From Deinandra increscens subsp. villosa (taxonomy: Eukaryota > Streptophyta > Magnoliopsida > Asterales > Asteraceae), in the NCBI GenBank assembly GCA_039602395.1, contig JBCNJP010000025.1, positions 47,821,980-47,885,979 of the forward strand: a stretch of DNA of 64,000 nucleotides, given 5' to 3'. The notes beneath the pieces were generated by a model. The model was not told where the DNA came from. It made no database searches and saw nothing but the letters and a program-made list of their open reading frames with translations. Positions 23,800 through 32,801 of the stretch are shown here, piece by piece (within the stretch, counting starts at the first letter, position 1; each line of letters begins with the position of its first letter). Position numbers and translations under genes: made by a program.

Positions 23800-24007
23800 C
23801 TGAATTTTTATGGATTGGGAATGATCGTTAGTCTCTGTTGTTGCCATACAAAGGGGACTGATTTTCATTTACTAACCGTACTCTCTAGGACTAGGCATCC
23901 GCCACTGACAAGGACTGGAAATTTTAGTCCCTAATAATAATTAGGTACTGATTATGGAGTATCTGAGACTGATTTTTCAGTACCAGATACCCTTTTTTAT
24001 TGTAGTG
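23800..24007 (-). mobile_element. CACTA transposon terminal fragment
   Basis: The minus strand starts CACTACAATAAAAAAGGG at 24007. Inward from it come repeated ACTGATTTT/GGACTGA units that look like CACTA subterminal repeats. No convincing partner terminus or three-base duplication was found. Confidence 0.4.
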
Positions 24008-24099
24008 GCCCGGGTCCCACCCGAAGGGCCAGAATGTCACAGTAACAAGTATCATTATCCAAAATCCTAAATTCTTTATTATTCAAACTACTATTCAAT

Positions 24100-24620
24100 C
24101 CTATGTTGTTTATGTGCGATAGTCTAATTGTGTGATACTTCTTGGAAATCTATGTGTGGAACTCTTTAATCGCTAGTCTTTAATTACATGTGTACCATTA
24201 ACCATTAAGTCGTGGCAACATTGATAGATCTATTGGCCGACAACCCACCTGGCATGCCTAGTATTTGGCGCCGAGTGATTTCTCCCTTACTGTCTAGGTT
24301 TGGTGCAAGTCACTCATTAACTTGTTGATCATGATTTTGATATTGACACTTGACGCAGGGATCACTTTTCATTAAACTATATATATACTCATAACACCTA
24401 TGTTTACTCACCAACTATTTATAGTTGACCGTATGTTATATATGTTGCAGGTGATGTTGTTTGATCATGCTCATTAACACCAAAGGATTGCATGGGCTCC
24501 GGTTGACCTAAATACATTAAGATTGTTTGTGTTTAGGGTATGATACAAAACACATCTATCCAACTATCATTTCATTCAGGCGTAATAAAGCATTTCATTT
24601 GCACTTGAATTCATGCATAC
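24100..24620 (+). mobile_element. Gypsy LTR fragment related to the LTR at 44016-46935
   Basis: Several blocks match the 3' part of the 44-47 kb LTR, including TAGATCTATTGG, the GGCATGCCT segment and GTTTACTCACCAACTATTT followed by ATGTTGCAG. The branch-point and acceptor signals are kept, but the donor part is missing. Both edges are unresolved. Confidence 0.6.
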
Positions 24621-24775
24621 TAAACACTACTTAGACCTTTAATTATTTAGTATATTACTATTGATACGTTTAAATATATAAAAAGCCGAAACGTTCACTA
24701 ATTTTCAGTTATAATCCAAATCCTCATAAGTGTTTGTTTTTTGCATGTATTTTATTTTCACATATGTATTTTATA

Positions 24776-25125
24776 CTAGCCAATGACCCGGGTAGATACT
24801 CAATGCTGTAATATAAATAACATGAAACTAAATTCGAAATAAAAACTCAAAGAAATAATACATTAAACTAAAAATGAAATAAATATTAAATAAGAGTAAA
24901 GTTATGAATTTGAAAAAAGACACTTGAAGATGATGTTTGTTGTTATATTTGTTTATCGACCATCGTCATCTAAAATTTAAGATTCTAAGACCATTATTGT
25001 TCTTCACTCTTTGACAAAGCAACGTGTAATTGTCCATGTGATAATACAGGGTTTCTTAAAACAATCCAACTCTGGAAAGAGACTGACCTTGGCTTTTGTT
25101 TATAGTAATTGCAAAACAAACTGAA
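24776..25125 (-). mobile_element. Helitron 3' end with helicase C-terminal relic
   Basis: The minus-strand frame at 24994-25110 reads NPVLSHGQLHVALSK, the motif VI region of Helitron/Pif1-like helicases. Later, ILDDDGR, a stop and TNITTNIIFKCLF continue the usual C-terminus in a shifted frame. About 120 bases further on are an ACCCGGGT palindrome and then CTAG followed by T, ending at 24776. The Rep domain and the rest of the helicase are absent or lie to the right unrecognisably. It is a dead 3' piece of an autonomous Helitron. Confidence 0.65.
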
Positions 25126-25589
25126 AATGAAAACTGTCTGGCAAAAATTTATTTCACAAATAAAGTTACTGAAAAAAAAATTAGTAATGAGACATTCCTC
25201 ATTACTAATATTTTCCCAAGTAACCAATCTAAAATCCAACATCTAACAATCAACTCAATCCAATACATCAAACACAAATCCACAAAATAATTAATAAAAT
25301 ATAAGTCTTTATTCCTAGCCCAATGCTCTACCACATTCCAAACAACCAACTCATGTAGCATCATATATTTAGATCCATGGGCTTAACTCAAATTCTCATT
25401 ATCCTACCCAATCTATCTAATTTAATAAAATATATAACAATAGGAATTGATGATTAATAGTGAATTTTTAGTTTCTTTTACTTTGGTCATAATATTTTCT
25501 TATTTTTACACTTTTGGTCCATGTTATTTTTTTATTACACTTTTGGTACATGTCATTTTTTTATACTTTGGCCACTATTACTTTTTAAT

Positions 25590-25990
25590 TTATTACTTTA
25601 AGAACTTGATTTTAAGAGTTTTACGTTTTATACCCCTTAACTTTTATACTTTCGTTGTTAATATACTTTAACCATGAAACTTTTAGACTTTTACGTTTTA
25701 AACCCTTAACTTTTGTACTTTCGTTTTTAGTATACTTTAAGAATTCTCGACTTTGGCCATGACTTTTTTTTATAGTTTTATACTTTGACCAAGAAACTTT
25801 TAGACTTATACGTTTTGTCCCTTAGCTTTTCTACTTTCATTTTTTTATACTTTTTATAGTTTTATGCTTTGACCACTAAACTTTTAAACTTTTACATTAT
25901 ATACCCCTTAACTTTTCTACTTTTGTTTTTAATATACTTTTAGAATTTTCGACTTTGGCCACTATTTTTTTATTGTTTAATAATTTGACC
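25590..25990 (+). repeat. Degenerate tandem array
   Basis: A unit of roughly 85-115 bases, containing variants of ACTTTTAGACTTTTACGTTT and CCCTTAACTTTT then TACTTTCG, is repeated about four times. Copies are diverged and differ in length. The array runs toward the assembly gap. Confidence 0.65.
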
Positions 25991-26056
25991 ACCTTAAAAT
26001 GTCATTACTTAAACTGACGAGTAAATGGGTAGCTCACCGCGAAACGTTTTATACCC

Positions 26057-26556
26057 NNNNNNNNNNNNNNNNNNNNNNNNNNNNNNNNNNNNNNNNNNNN
26101 NNNNNNNNNNNNNNNNNNNNNNNNNNNNNNNNNNNNNNNNNNNNNNNNNNNNNNNNNNNNNNNNNNNNNNNNNNNNNNNNNNNNNNNNNNNNNNNNNNNN
26201 NNNNNNNNNNNNNNNNNNNNNNNNNNNNNNNNNNNNNNNNNNNNNNNNNNNNNNNNNNNNNNNNNNNNNNNNNNNNNNNNNNNNNNNNNNNNNNNNNNNN
26301 NNNNNNNNNNNNNNNNNNNNNNNNNNNNNNNNNNNNNNNNNNNNNNNNNNNNNNNNNNNNNNNNNNNNNNNNNNNNNNNNNNNNNNNNNNNNNNNNNNNN
26401 NNNNNNNNNNNNNNNNNNNNNNNNNNNNNNNNNNNNNNNNNNNNNNNNNNNNNNNNNNNNNNNNNNNNNNNNNNNNNNNNNNNNNNNNNNNNNNNNNNNN
26501 NNNNNNNNNNNNNNNNNNNNNNNNNNNNNNNNNNNNNNNNNNNNNNNNNNNNNNNN
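26057..26556. other. Assembly gap (500 N)
   Basis: Exactly 500 unknown bases, probably a placeholder length. It ends one base before the LTR of the gag-only element, so that element's left flank is hidden. Confidence 1.
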
Positions 26557-26557
26557 G

Positions 26558-26881
26558 TGCGTGAACGTACAGATCTTCTACTTAGTCGTGATGAAATCAA
26601 TGAAATACGAGATGAAACACAGAGAGTAAATACAAAAGACTTGTATTAATCACTGAGAGAACCACAGAGTACACTTAGAGAATATGACACGGAAGCTCTA
26701 ATAATTCTATACAAGATGAACTATTTATACAAGCTGAAATACGACTGGCCGAACCTCAGGTTCGGCCACACGCTCGGAGCTGTCCGAACTCCAGGTTCGC
26801 TGGGAGTTCGGACCTCAGCTATCTTGTGTGATCCATCTTGTATTCGATACTTCACATGACGATCAGGACTATGTATCAACA
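26558..26881 (-). mobile_element. 3' LTR of the gag-only Copia-like element, 324 bp
   Basis: TGCGTGAACG to TATGTATCAACA is repeated at 32478-32801 with five differences by my count (about 1.5%). It contains a TATA box on the minus strand and the palindrome GGCCGAACCT-C-AGGTTCGGCC at 26747-26767. The purine tract GAGGGGGAGTTTG on its internal side identifies it as the 3' LTR. Confidence 0.85.
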
Positions 26882-28495
26882 AACTCCCCCTCGGCATGTG
26901 CAGTATCATCTCCTCTATTCAAACTTTGTATCTTGCATCTTCAATCAAACTCTTCCTCGATCTTGACGATGAGCTCAATCTTGAATACTTGATATTGCAT
27001 CGTGTGTAATCTCTTTATCAACAAGCTTCAGAAGACTTGAAGTTGTGATGTTCTCTTCCCACTTAGAAACCTGCCATCATAAATAATCTTGGTGCAAAAT
27101 GTCTCTACGAGACTCCAAGATATTTTGGTTTTGAAAATGATTTCGTATTTCGTGTTGATCAATCGAAAACAAATAAGAAACAAAATCTTTTTGGCTTTTA
27201 GAAACTTTATATTAAAACACACCTAAAATCTTTTTGGTATTTTCTGATAAGAAAAGAAAAGACATTACAGAATTAAACACTATTTTTGTCTTTTTGTGAG
27301 AAAGATCACAACTTAGGATCATATTGGTCATAACATGCTGAACTACACTTCAATTTCGATTATTGTAGCACATAAGCCATGCCGATTGCAGATATAATTT
27401 GTCCAACTTTAAACTCTGGCACAAACATACTCATAACATTTGGATATGTTAAGATATTGATTAGATTCTGCATTGACCAGTGTACCCCACACTATCAGAC
27501 ATACTCAGATATGCTTTTGCTTATCACATTTTGTGATCTCATTTGTGATTTTAATCACACAATAATTATTATCATGATATAGTCAACTATGTTCCATGCA
27601 AAAAGAAATAAGAACGTTAAATCGTCTACCTTAAGGTCGATCTTTCGATACGCAGATAAGGCCTCGGATTTAACAAAATAAGGAAATAAAACAAGTTGAA
27701 GTTGTATAACTCAACAACAATCAGGTCGGTACTCCCGTACACGCAGAGAAAGTCCGATGAATTATACGAAACACCAAAGAAAATAAAGCAGAACGTCAAA
27801 CGAACAACAATCAGGTCGGTCTTTCGACACGCAGAGAAAGTCCGATCGTTTGACAAAATAAAGAAAATCAAACAAGTTTAAATCTTTGCAAAATGAACAC
27901 ATGTATACACAGTGACTTCTCATTTTATTTTTCACATATCTTTTTCTTGATATATCATGAGATACGTATCAAGATGTTGTCCACTAGGTCAAACATCAGA
28001 TTTAGTGTATATCACATTCGTATACTTTCTGATTTGCCGAGCCTACTTTACACGTCGATCAAATGGTCTTATGGCTTTTTCACTTACTTTATCCATGAGT
28101 CAGACACTGTCAGCCAATGTACCATCATTTCCCAATCATGTCGGATACAATTTATCATTTTTCAATGTTTTTGGATTTTTGCATTTTTCATTGTTTTTGT
28201 CTTTTCCAAATTTCTCCCCCTAAAAATGACAACTCTATTTATAGATTTTCATTTTTACGATTTGAAAAAAAACAACACACTATGTTTGTATTTTTGCAAA
28301 AACAAACTCCCCCTCAGAATGAGACGGAGTGAAGAACAAGAAAATTGATCAACCAACACGAATACTCACAGTGTAGCCTTTTTGAAAAACAAAATTGATT
28401 TTGAAATTCAATTTAATTAAAAACAGATATTTCACAATCAGCAATTTTCCAATCACCGAAAGATCTTCCTGAAACACCTGCTGACACCAAATAAA
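26882..28495 (-). other. Non-coding 3' internal region of the gag-only element
   Basis: This is where protease, integrase, RT and RNase H would be expected in a Copia element, but no pol motif is present in any frame. It holds the polypurine tract at about 26881-26894 and two more purine blocks of the same kind near 28216-28226 and 28304-28316. A roughly 90-base direct repeat (near 27714-27760 and 27806-27850: AACAATCAGGTCGGT and ACGCAGAGAAAGTCCGAT) is also present. Part of it is homologous to the 3' region of the Copia relic at 22740-23030. Confidence 0.6.
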
Positions 28496-29833
28496 TCATT
28501 GGTCGCATTGGGATCGACCCGAATCAACAGCGTCGGGTCGCCCGGTGTCTTCCACAAAGTCCTTGTTGGCCGTGGAAACAACTTTTGGTTTCCACATTTG
28601 TAAAATTTTCAATTTTTTATCAGAACCTGAATCAGACTCAACCGACGTACTCGGTTTAGACCAAGACGATTTATGATTTGATTTAATCTTTGGAGACCAT
28701 GGTTCATCAAAAATATGACCTTTGTTATCCACATATTTTGCAGTTTTGTGGATATATGCAGTCGTCGGACACTCAACAGCAAGATGTCCCGGTTGATGAC
28801 ATACATAACAAAGTCTTTCTCTAAAATTGTTTGAAAATTGTTTAAATTTTGAAAAAACAGATGAATGTTCAGAATCAAGGTTATCAAAGAAACCATCAGA
28901 AGAATCATACCTAGGAGATGGACTCCTTGAAGATGATGACTTTCCAGAATAATAAGAAAATTCCTTCTGAAATGGTGATTTCTTTGCAACCTTTGCTTTA
29001 GGAACCTTTGCAGCTTTCACTGGTTTCTTAGCTTGAACTGGTTCTTCCTTTACTTTGTAACCCAAACCTTTGTGCTTGTAACCTGGAATCTTTGACGAAT
29101 TTGAAGAAGAACCCAAAGCTTCTCTCATCTTAGCTTCGCTAGTGAATTTAACTCTTATATCCTTCAGCTTGTTCTTCTCAATCAACTCTTTTTCTTCTTC
29201 AGTTGCAGATGAAGAACTCGAAGCAACCTTATCAAAAATCTTTTCATGTTCCAGCAATACAGATTCTGAAACAAATTTTGGAGCTTCACCCAAAGGCTTT
29301 TCTCTCTTCTTTGACTTAGACTTGTTCTTTTTGGGTGGAGTAACAAACTTGAAATAATCATGCAATTCATCTTTTGGATCAAGCGGAGCAGAAGTAACTT
29401 CAACCAAATCCGCTGGTTGAGGAACCAAGTGAACATCATCCTTCTTAGAACCTTCTGAACTCTGATCCTGCTTGTATAAGAAGTTAAGCAATGTTGGTGA
29501 CAAATTGCAGTTTTTCACTTGTCTTTTCAATTCCAAAATTTCCAATTTCAAGTCATTGATCTTTTGATGAGCTTCAAAAACTTCTTTCTGTGACTTGATA
29601 AACTTTGCATTGAGATCATCATATTCATAAGTCTGTAACTTTCTGATCTCACATTCAGCAAACAATTCCTCAAGAACACTTTCTCTCTTTTTCTTGTAAA
29701 TCTCAACATCTTTAGTTAATACCTCATTCTTGTCACGATAGAAAGTATTCTCATCTTGAAGCATAGAGATCTTGTTTTGAAGTTTTTCAACAGTAACAGC
29801 AGTTGTAGCAATAAGAGCAGTAGCTTCTTCATA
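28496..29833 (-). CDS. Gag C-terminal part of the gag-only element
   Basis: This open frame of about 445 codons continues the gag of the frame at 30197-30841 once the inserted solo LTR is discounted. It starts with YEEATALI and a long predicted coiled coil (KLQNKI...KKRESVLEEL), then lysine-rich sequence. A CCHC knuckle, CYVCHQPGHLAVEC, follows near 28800. It ends DTGRPDAVDSGRSQCDQ without a protease motif, so the protein stops before any pol. Gag proteins of this kind package element RNA into virus-like particles. The long coiled coil and second zinc knuckle are unusual compared with simple Copia gag; SIRE-like Copia elements are the closest family I recognise. Confidence 0.6.
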   Translation of the reverse strand, partial: YEEATALIATTAVTVEKLQNKISMLQDENTFYRDKNEVLTKDVEIYKKKRESVLEELFAECEIRKLQTYEYDDLNAKFIKSQKEVFEAHQKINDLKLEILELKRQVKNCNLSPTLLNFLYKQDQSSEGSKKDDVHLVPQPADLVEVTSAPLDPKDELHDYFKFVTPPKKNKSKSKKREKPLGEAPKFVSESVLLEHEKIFDKVASSSSSATEEEKELIEKNKLKDIRVKFTSEAKMREALGSSSNSSKIPGYKHKGLGYKVKEEPVQAKKPVKAAKVPKAKVAKKSPFQKEFSYYSGKSSSSRSPSPRYDSSDGFFDNLDSEHSSVFSKFKQFSNNFRERLCYVCHQPGHLAVECPTTAYIHKTAKYVDNKGHIFDEPWSPKIKSNHKSSWSKPSTSVESDSGSDKKLKILQMWKPKVVSTANKDFVEDTGRPDAVDSGRSQCDQ

Positions 29834-29838
29834 CTTTT

Positions 29839-30196
29839 TGTAGAAGCATATTCCTATGCTAGCGTGTGTCTCGTGTATTGTATCTAATCTAGAGCATCTG
29901 TGTGAGTAATATAGTCACTGGCCGTACCATATGCACCGCCGGACCAGATGGTCCGGGCGGACCAGATGGTCCGCAGGTGGTACGCTGGCCTGTTACTAAG
30001 TGACTATAAATAGCTTGTTAGAGAGAGTGTTTAAGGAGTTCTGTCTTTTGCATTATCTTAACTGTGTGTAAACTGAGTGTGTTTCTCTCTCTAGCTTGTA
30101 ACCTCTTAGTGAATCAATAAAGCAAAGCTTTATTTACTTCTTGTTGTTATCCAATTACTGAATCATGCAGTAGTAAGATCATCTCGTGGTTCTACA
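29839..30196 (+). mobile_element. Solo LTR of a small Copia-type element in gag, 358 bp
   Basis: It starts TGTAGAA and ends TTCTACA (perfect 7-base inverted ends) and is flanked by CTTTT on both sides (29834-29838 and 30197-30201), a five-base target duplication. It has a TATA box TATAAATA at 30005-30012 and a polyadenylation signal AATAAA at 30116-30121, so sense is plus, opposite to the host element. Element plus one duplication adds 363 bases, a multiple of three, and the gag frame on both sides is in register. No internal region is left. Confidence 0.85.
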
Positions 30197-30841
30197 CTTT
30201 TGCTGAACTGGATAACTCTTCTCAAACAAGTTCTCAAAATCTTGCGCTGCGTCTAACGCTTCAGCTTTGGCTTTCTCACACTCTTCAGTCAGTTTAGCTT
30301 TTTCCTTTAAAACATCTTCATGAATATGAACCAACTCAGAATATTTCTTTTGAAAATCCTCTAACTCTTTCTTTAACACCACAATCTCTTCAGTTGAAAT
30401 TTGGCAACGTTGTTCAAAACTTGCAATCTCCTGGAGCAATTTCTTACATTTGAAACATTCAAACTCGTCAACCTTTGAACTCGTAGAGTCTTTAGGTAAT
30501 TCTTCTTGTACCAAAGATATACTAGAAGAAGTATTAGACTCTGTTAAAAAACTTTCATCATCAGCATGTTGAACAGTTAAAGCAATTGAGATTGGAGTAT
30601 GATTCTTTTTAACTTCTGAATCAGCATTCCAAGCAAACCCATCTGGATGCATAAATGTATTAGTCCAATCATAAGCAAGAGTAGCAGATTTCTGATCAAC
30701 CTTTTCAGCTTTATCGGATGGATGAAAAACTAAATGTGCATGCTGACCAGTTTTCAATTTACTTTCTGTAGAACTTGGACATTCTCGAGCAAAGTGACCA
30801 TAAACTGAACACTTATAACATTTCACCTTAGATTTGTCCAA
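30197..30841 (-). CDS. Gag middle part with CCHC zinc knuckle
   Basis: The frame starts near LDKSKVKCYKCSVYGHFAREC at 30841, a CX2CX4HX4C knuckle, and goes on through a serine-rich part. It then enters a helical stretch (EECEKAKAEALDAAQDF) that is cut by the solo LTR. It is one frame away from the upstream gag frame, with which it overlaps by 14 bases, so a small indel separates them. Alternatively this could be a programmed frameshift, but the CCHC usually follows gag without one. Confidence 0.6.
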
Positions 30842-31955
30842 TCCAATCTTTACCAGTTCTATTAAAAAATTTCTTCGTTCTACAAACTAACATAGCATAT
30901 TGCCAATTCAGATCCATTTCCTCCAAATGATCATAATCAATCTGATCATAATCTTCATTTGCTAACTCTGCATTACTCACAGCACCAGTGATAACACCAA
31001 AGTATGAAGATACCAATGCAGACATCAACGCATTATAGTCATCGACAGTTTGAACAGACAATGCACTTTGAGCCGAAGAACTTGGAAATGACACAGTACA
31101 ACCAGCAGAAGAATAACTTGGAATTTCAGATTTACCTGCTAGAAATGTTGTAGGAGGAGCAGAACTAAGACTAGTAGACTTCCCAGCATTCATTGTAGAG
31201 TCATTTTCACCATGATACACTGCAGGATTCTGAATTTGTGTAGGAAGTGATTTATTCACCATTAATTCCATATCCCGAGCCTGAAGTCTTTGAACCAAAT
31301 CATTGAAAGACAATCCAGAAAAATCTTTATCATGAGTAATCATCATCACATAATTTTCCCATTTTTCAGGCAATGCTTCCAAAATCTTTTCTTTCATATC
31401 AACCTCTTCTTTAGTAAGATTCACCAAACGCATTTCACTCATCAGATGAGCGAATCTAGCAATTAGATTGGGAATCGTTTCATTCTGATAATGCTTAAAA
31501 CTATCAAACTCTTTCTTCAAAACCTTTTGACGACTTTTCTTGTATTGATCATTGCCTTCACATCGTTTTTCCAAGGCATCCCATAGACTTTTTGATGTGT
31601 AGTTACCAGCAAATTGATGAAGTAACTCTTTAGGCAACGCCATCGTTAACGTACCATACGCCTTTTTCTCAGCTTGATAAGCTTTCTTTTGTTCAGAAGA
31701 CATTTTTCTTTGAAGAATAGCTTCACCAGTTTCATCTTTAGGGTAAACATATTGCTCAGTGAACGCTAACCACATATCAATGTCATTTGTATCGACAAAT
31801 GCTTCAAACTGTTTAATCCAACTATGATAATCTTCCAATTTTAGCAATTTGGGAACTTTCTGACTTGTTCCGATTTCATTATCATAATTCATCATCGTTT
31901 GCATCGTAGCTTGAACCGAGTTTTGAATAGCCGCGAACGCTTGAAAATCGCTCAT
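30828..31955 (-). CDS. Gag N-terminal part, Copia UBN2-type
   Basis: ATG at 31955 opens a frame of 375 codons: MSDFQAFAAIQNSVQATM, then KLLKLEDYHSWIKQFEAF and a UBN2-type gag domain (KSLWDALEKRCEGND, EFDSFKHYQNETIPNLIARF, LPEKWENYVMMI). This is the usual layout of Copia gag of SIRE-like elements. It ends at 30828 where the zinc-knuckle frame takes over one base out of register. The leader between it and the PBS is rich in TCCGAAC repeats. Confidence 0.7.
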   Translation of the reverse strand: MSDFQAFAAIQNSVQATMQTMMNYDNEIGTSQKVPKLLKLEDYHSWIKQFEAFVDTNDIDMWLAFTEQYVYPKDETGEAILQRKMSSEQKKAYQAEKKAYGTLTMALPKELLHQFAGNYTSKSLWDALEKRCEGNDQYKKSRQKVLKKEFDSFKHYQNETIPNLIARFAHLMSEMRLVNLTKEEVDMKEKILEALPEKWENYVMMITHDKDFSGLSFNDLVQRLQARDMELMVNKSLPTQIQNPAVYHGENDSTMNAGKSTSLSSAPPTTFLAGKSEIPSYSSAGCTVSFPSSSAQSALSVQTVDDYNALMSALVSSYFGVITGAVSNAELANEDYDQIDYDHLEEMDLNWQYAMLVCRTKKFFNRTGKDWIGQI

Positions 31956-31969
31956 CTTCGAAAAAACTG

Positions 31970-32225
31970 AACACTGATCTCTCCGAACTTCGTCCGAACC
32001 TCCTCCGAACGTTCACCAATCCTAGTCCGAACCTAGTCCGAAACACAAACTCGCCGAGCTCTCACCGAATCTGACTTTCGGAGTAACAAAGACCGAACGT
32101 TGTCCGAACGTTGACCGATCTGTCACCGAACTTTCACCGAAACAAAGAAAAAATGTCGAACGCTCACCGAACTCCGTCCGAACCTCGAGTTCGGAGCAGT
32201 TAGACCGAACGAGTCCAAACCTCAA
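31970..32225 (-). repeat. CCGAAC-rich leader of the gag-only element
   Basis: Between the PBS and the gag start, the word CCGAAC (or close variants such as CCGAAA and CCGAAT) occurs more than a dozen times at irregular 8-20 base spacing. The complement GTTCGG also appears in the LTR. It may be a protein- or RNA-binding array. Confidence 0.6.
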
Positions 32226-32457
32226 ACGAGACAGATTTCACTCGACGCCATTTTCTCGATTTTCAGTGTTTTTCGATGGAATTTTCGACAGGAATTCAAG
32301 TAAACTCGATAGAAATGAATTAGGAATGAATTTTTGATGAGAAGCACACTCAAGATGATCAAACGAACTCAAAAACGATACTCATTTTCTCAAAAACATG
32401 AATTTGAACTCAAAACTCCGAAAAGCAATGATTTCCGACTAGTAGAGTAAACCAAAA

Positions 32458-32469
32458 GCTCTGATACCA
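32458..32469 (-). promoter_or_regulatory. Primer-binding site (initiator tRNA-Met type)
   Basis: The minus strand reads TGGTATCAGAGC eight bases inside the LTR edge at 32478. Confidence 0.8.
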
Positions 32470-32477
32470 CTTGGAAG

Positions 32478-32801
32478 TGCGTGAACGTACAGATCTTCTA
32501 CTTAGTCGTGATGAAATCAATGAAATACGAGATGAAACACAGAGAGTAAATACAAAAGACTTGCATTAATCACTGAGAGAACCACAGAGTACACTTAGAG
32601 AATATGACACGGAAGCTCTAATAATTCTATACAAGATGAACTATTTATACAAGCTGAAATACGACTGGCCGAACCTCAGGTTCGGCCACACGCTCGGAGC
32701 GGTTCGAACACCAGGTTCGCAGGGAGTTCGGACCTCAGCTATCTTGTGTGATCCATCTTGTATTCGATACTTCACATGACGATCAGGACTATGTATCAAC
32801 A
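32478..32801 (-). mobile_element. 5' LTR of the gag-only element, 324 bp
   Basis: Second copy of the LTR at 26558-26881; the neighbouring PBS makes it the 5' LTR. It carries TATAAATA on the minus strand at 32642-32649 and, upstream of it, the palindrome at 32667-32687 that could bind a regulator. Its right neighbour is a truncated Gypsy LTR, into which the element probably inserted. Confidence 0.85.

Noticed and set aside
23745..24007. CACTAGAGCGGG near 23752 as the left end of a complete CACTA element
   Set aside because: It does not match the right terminus beyond CACTA and there is no matching three-base duplication.
25999..26649. Long open frames across 26057-26556 and 59482-59981
   Set aside because: They are produced by runs of N in the assembly gaps and carry no sequence information.
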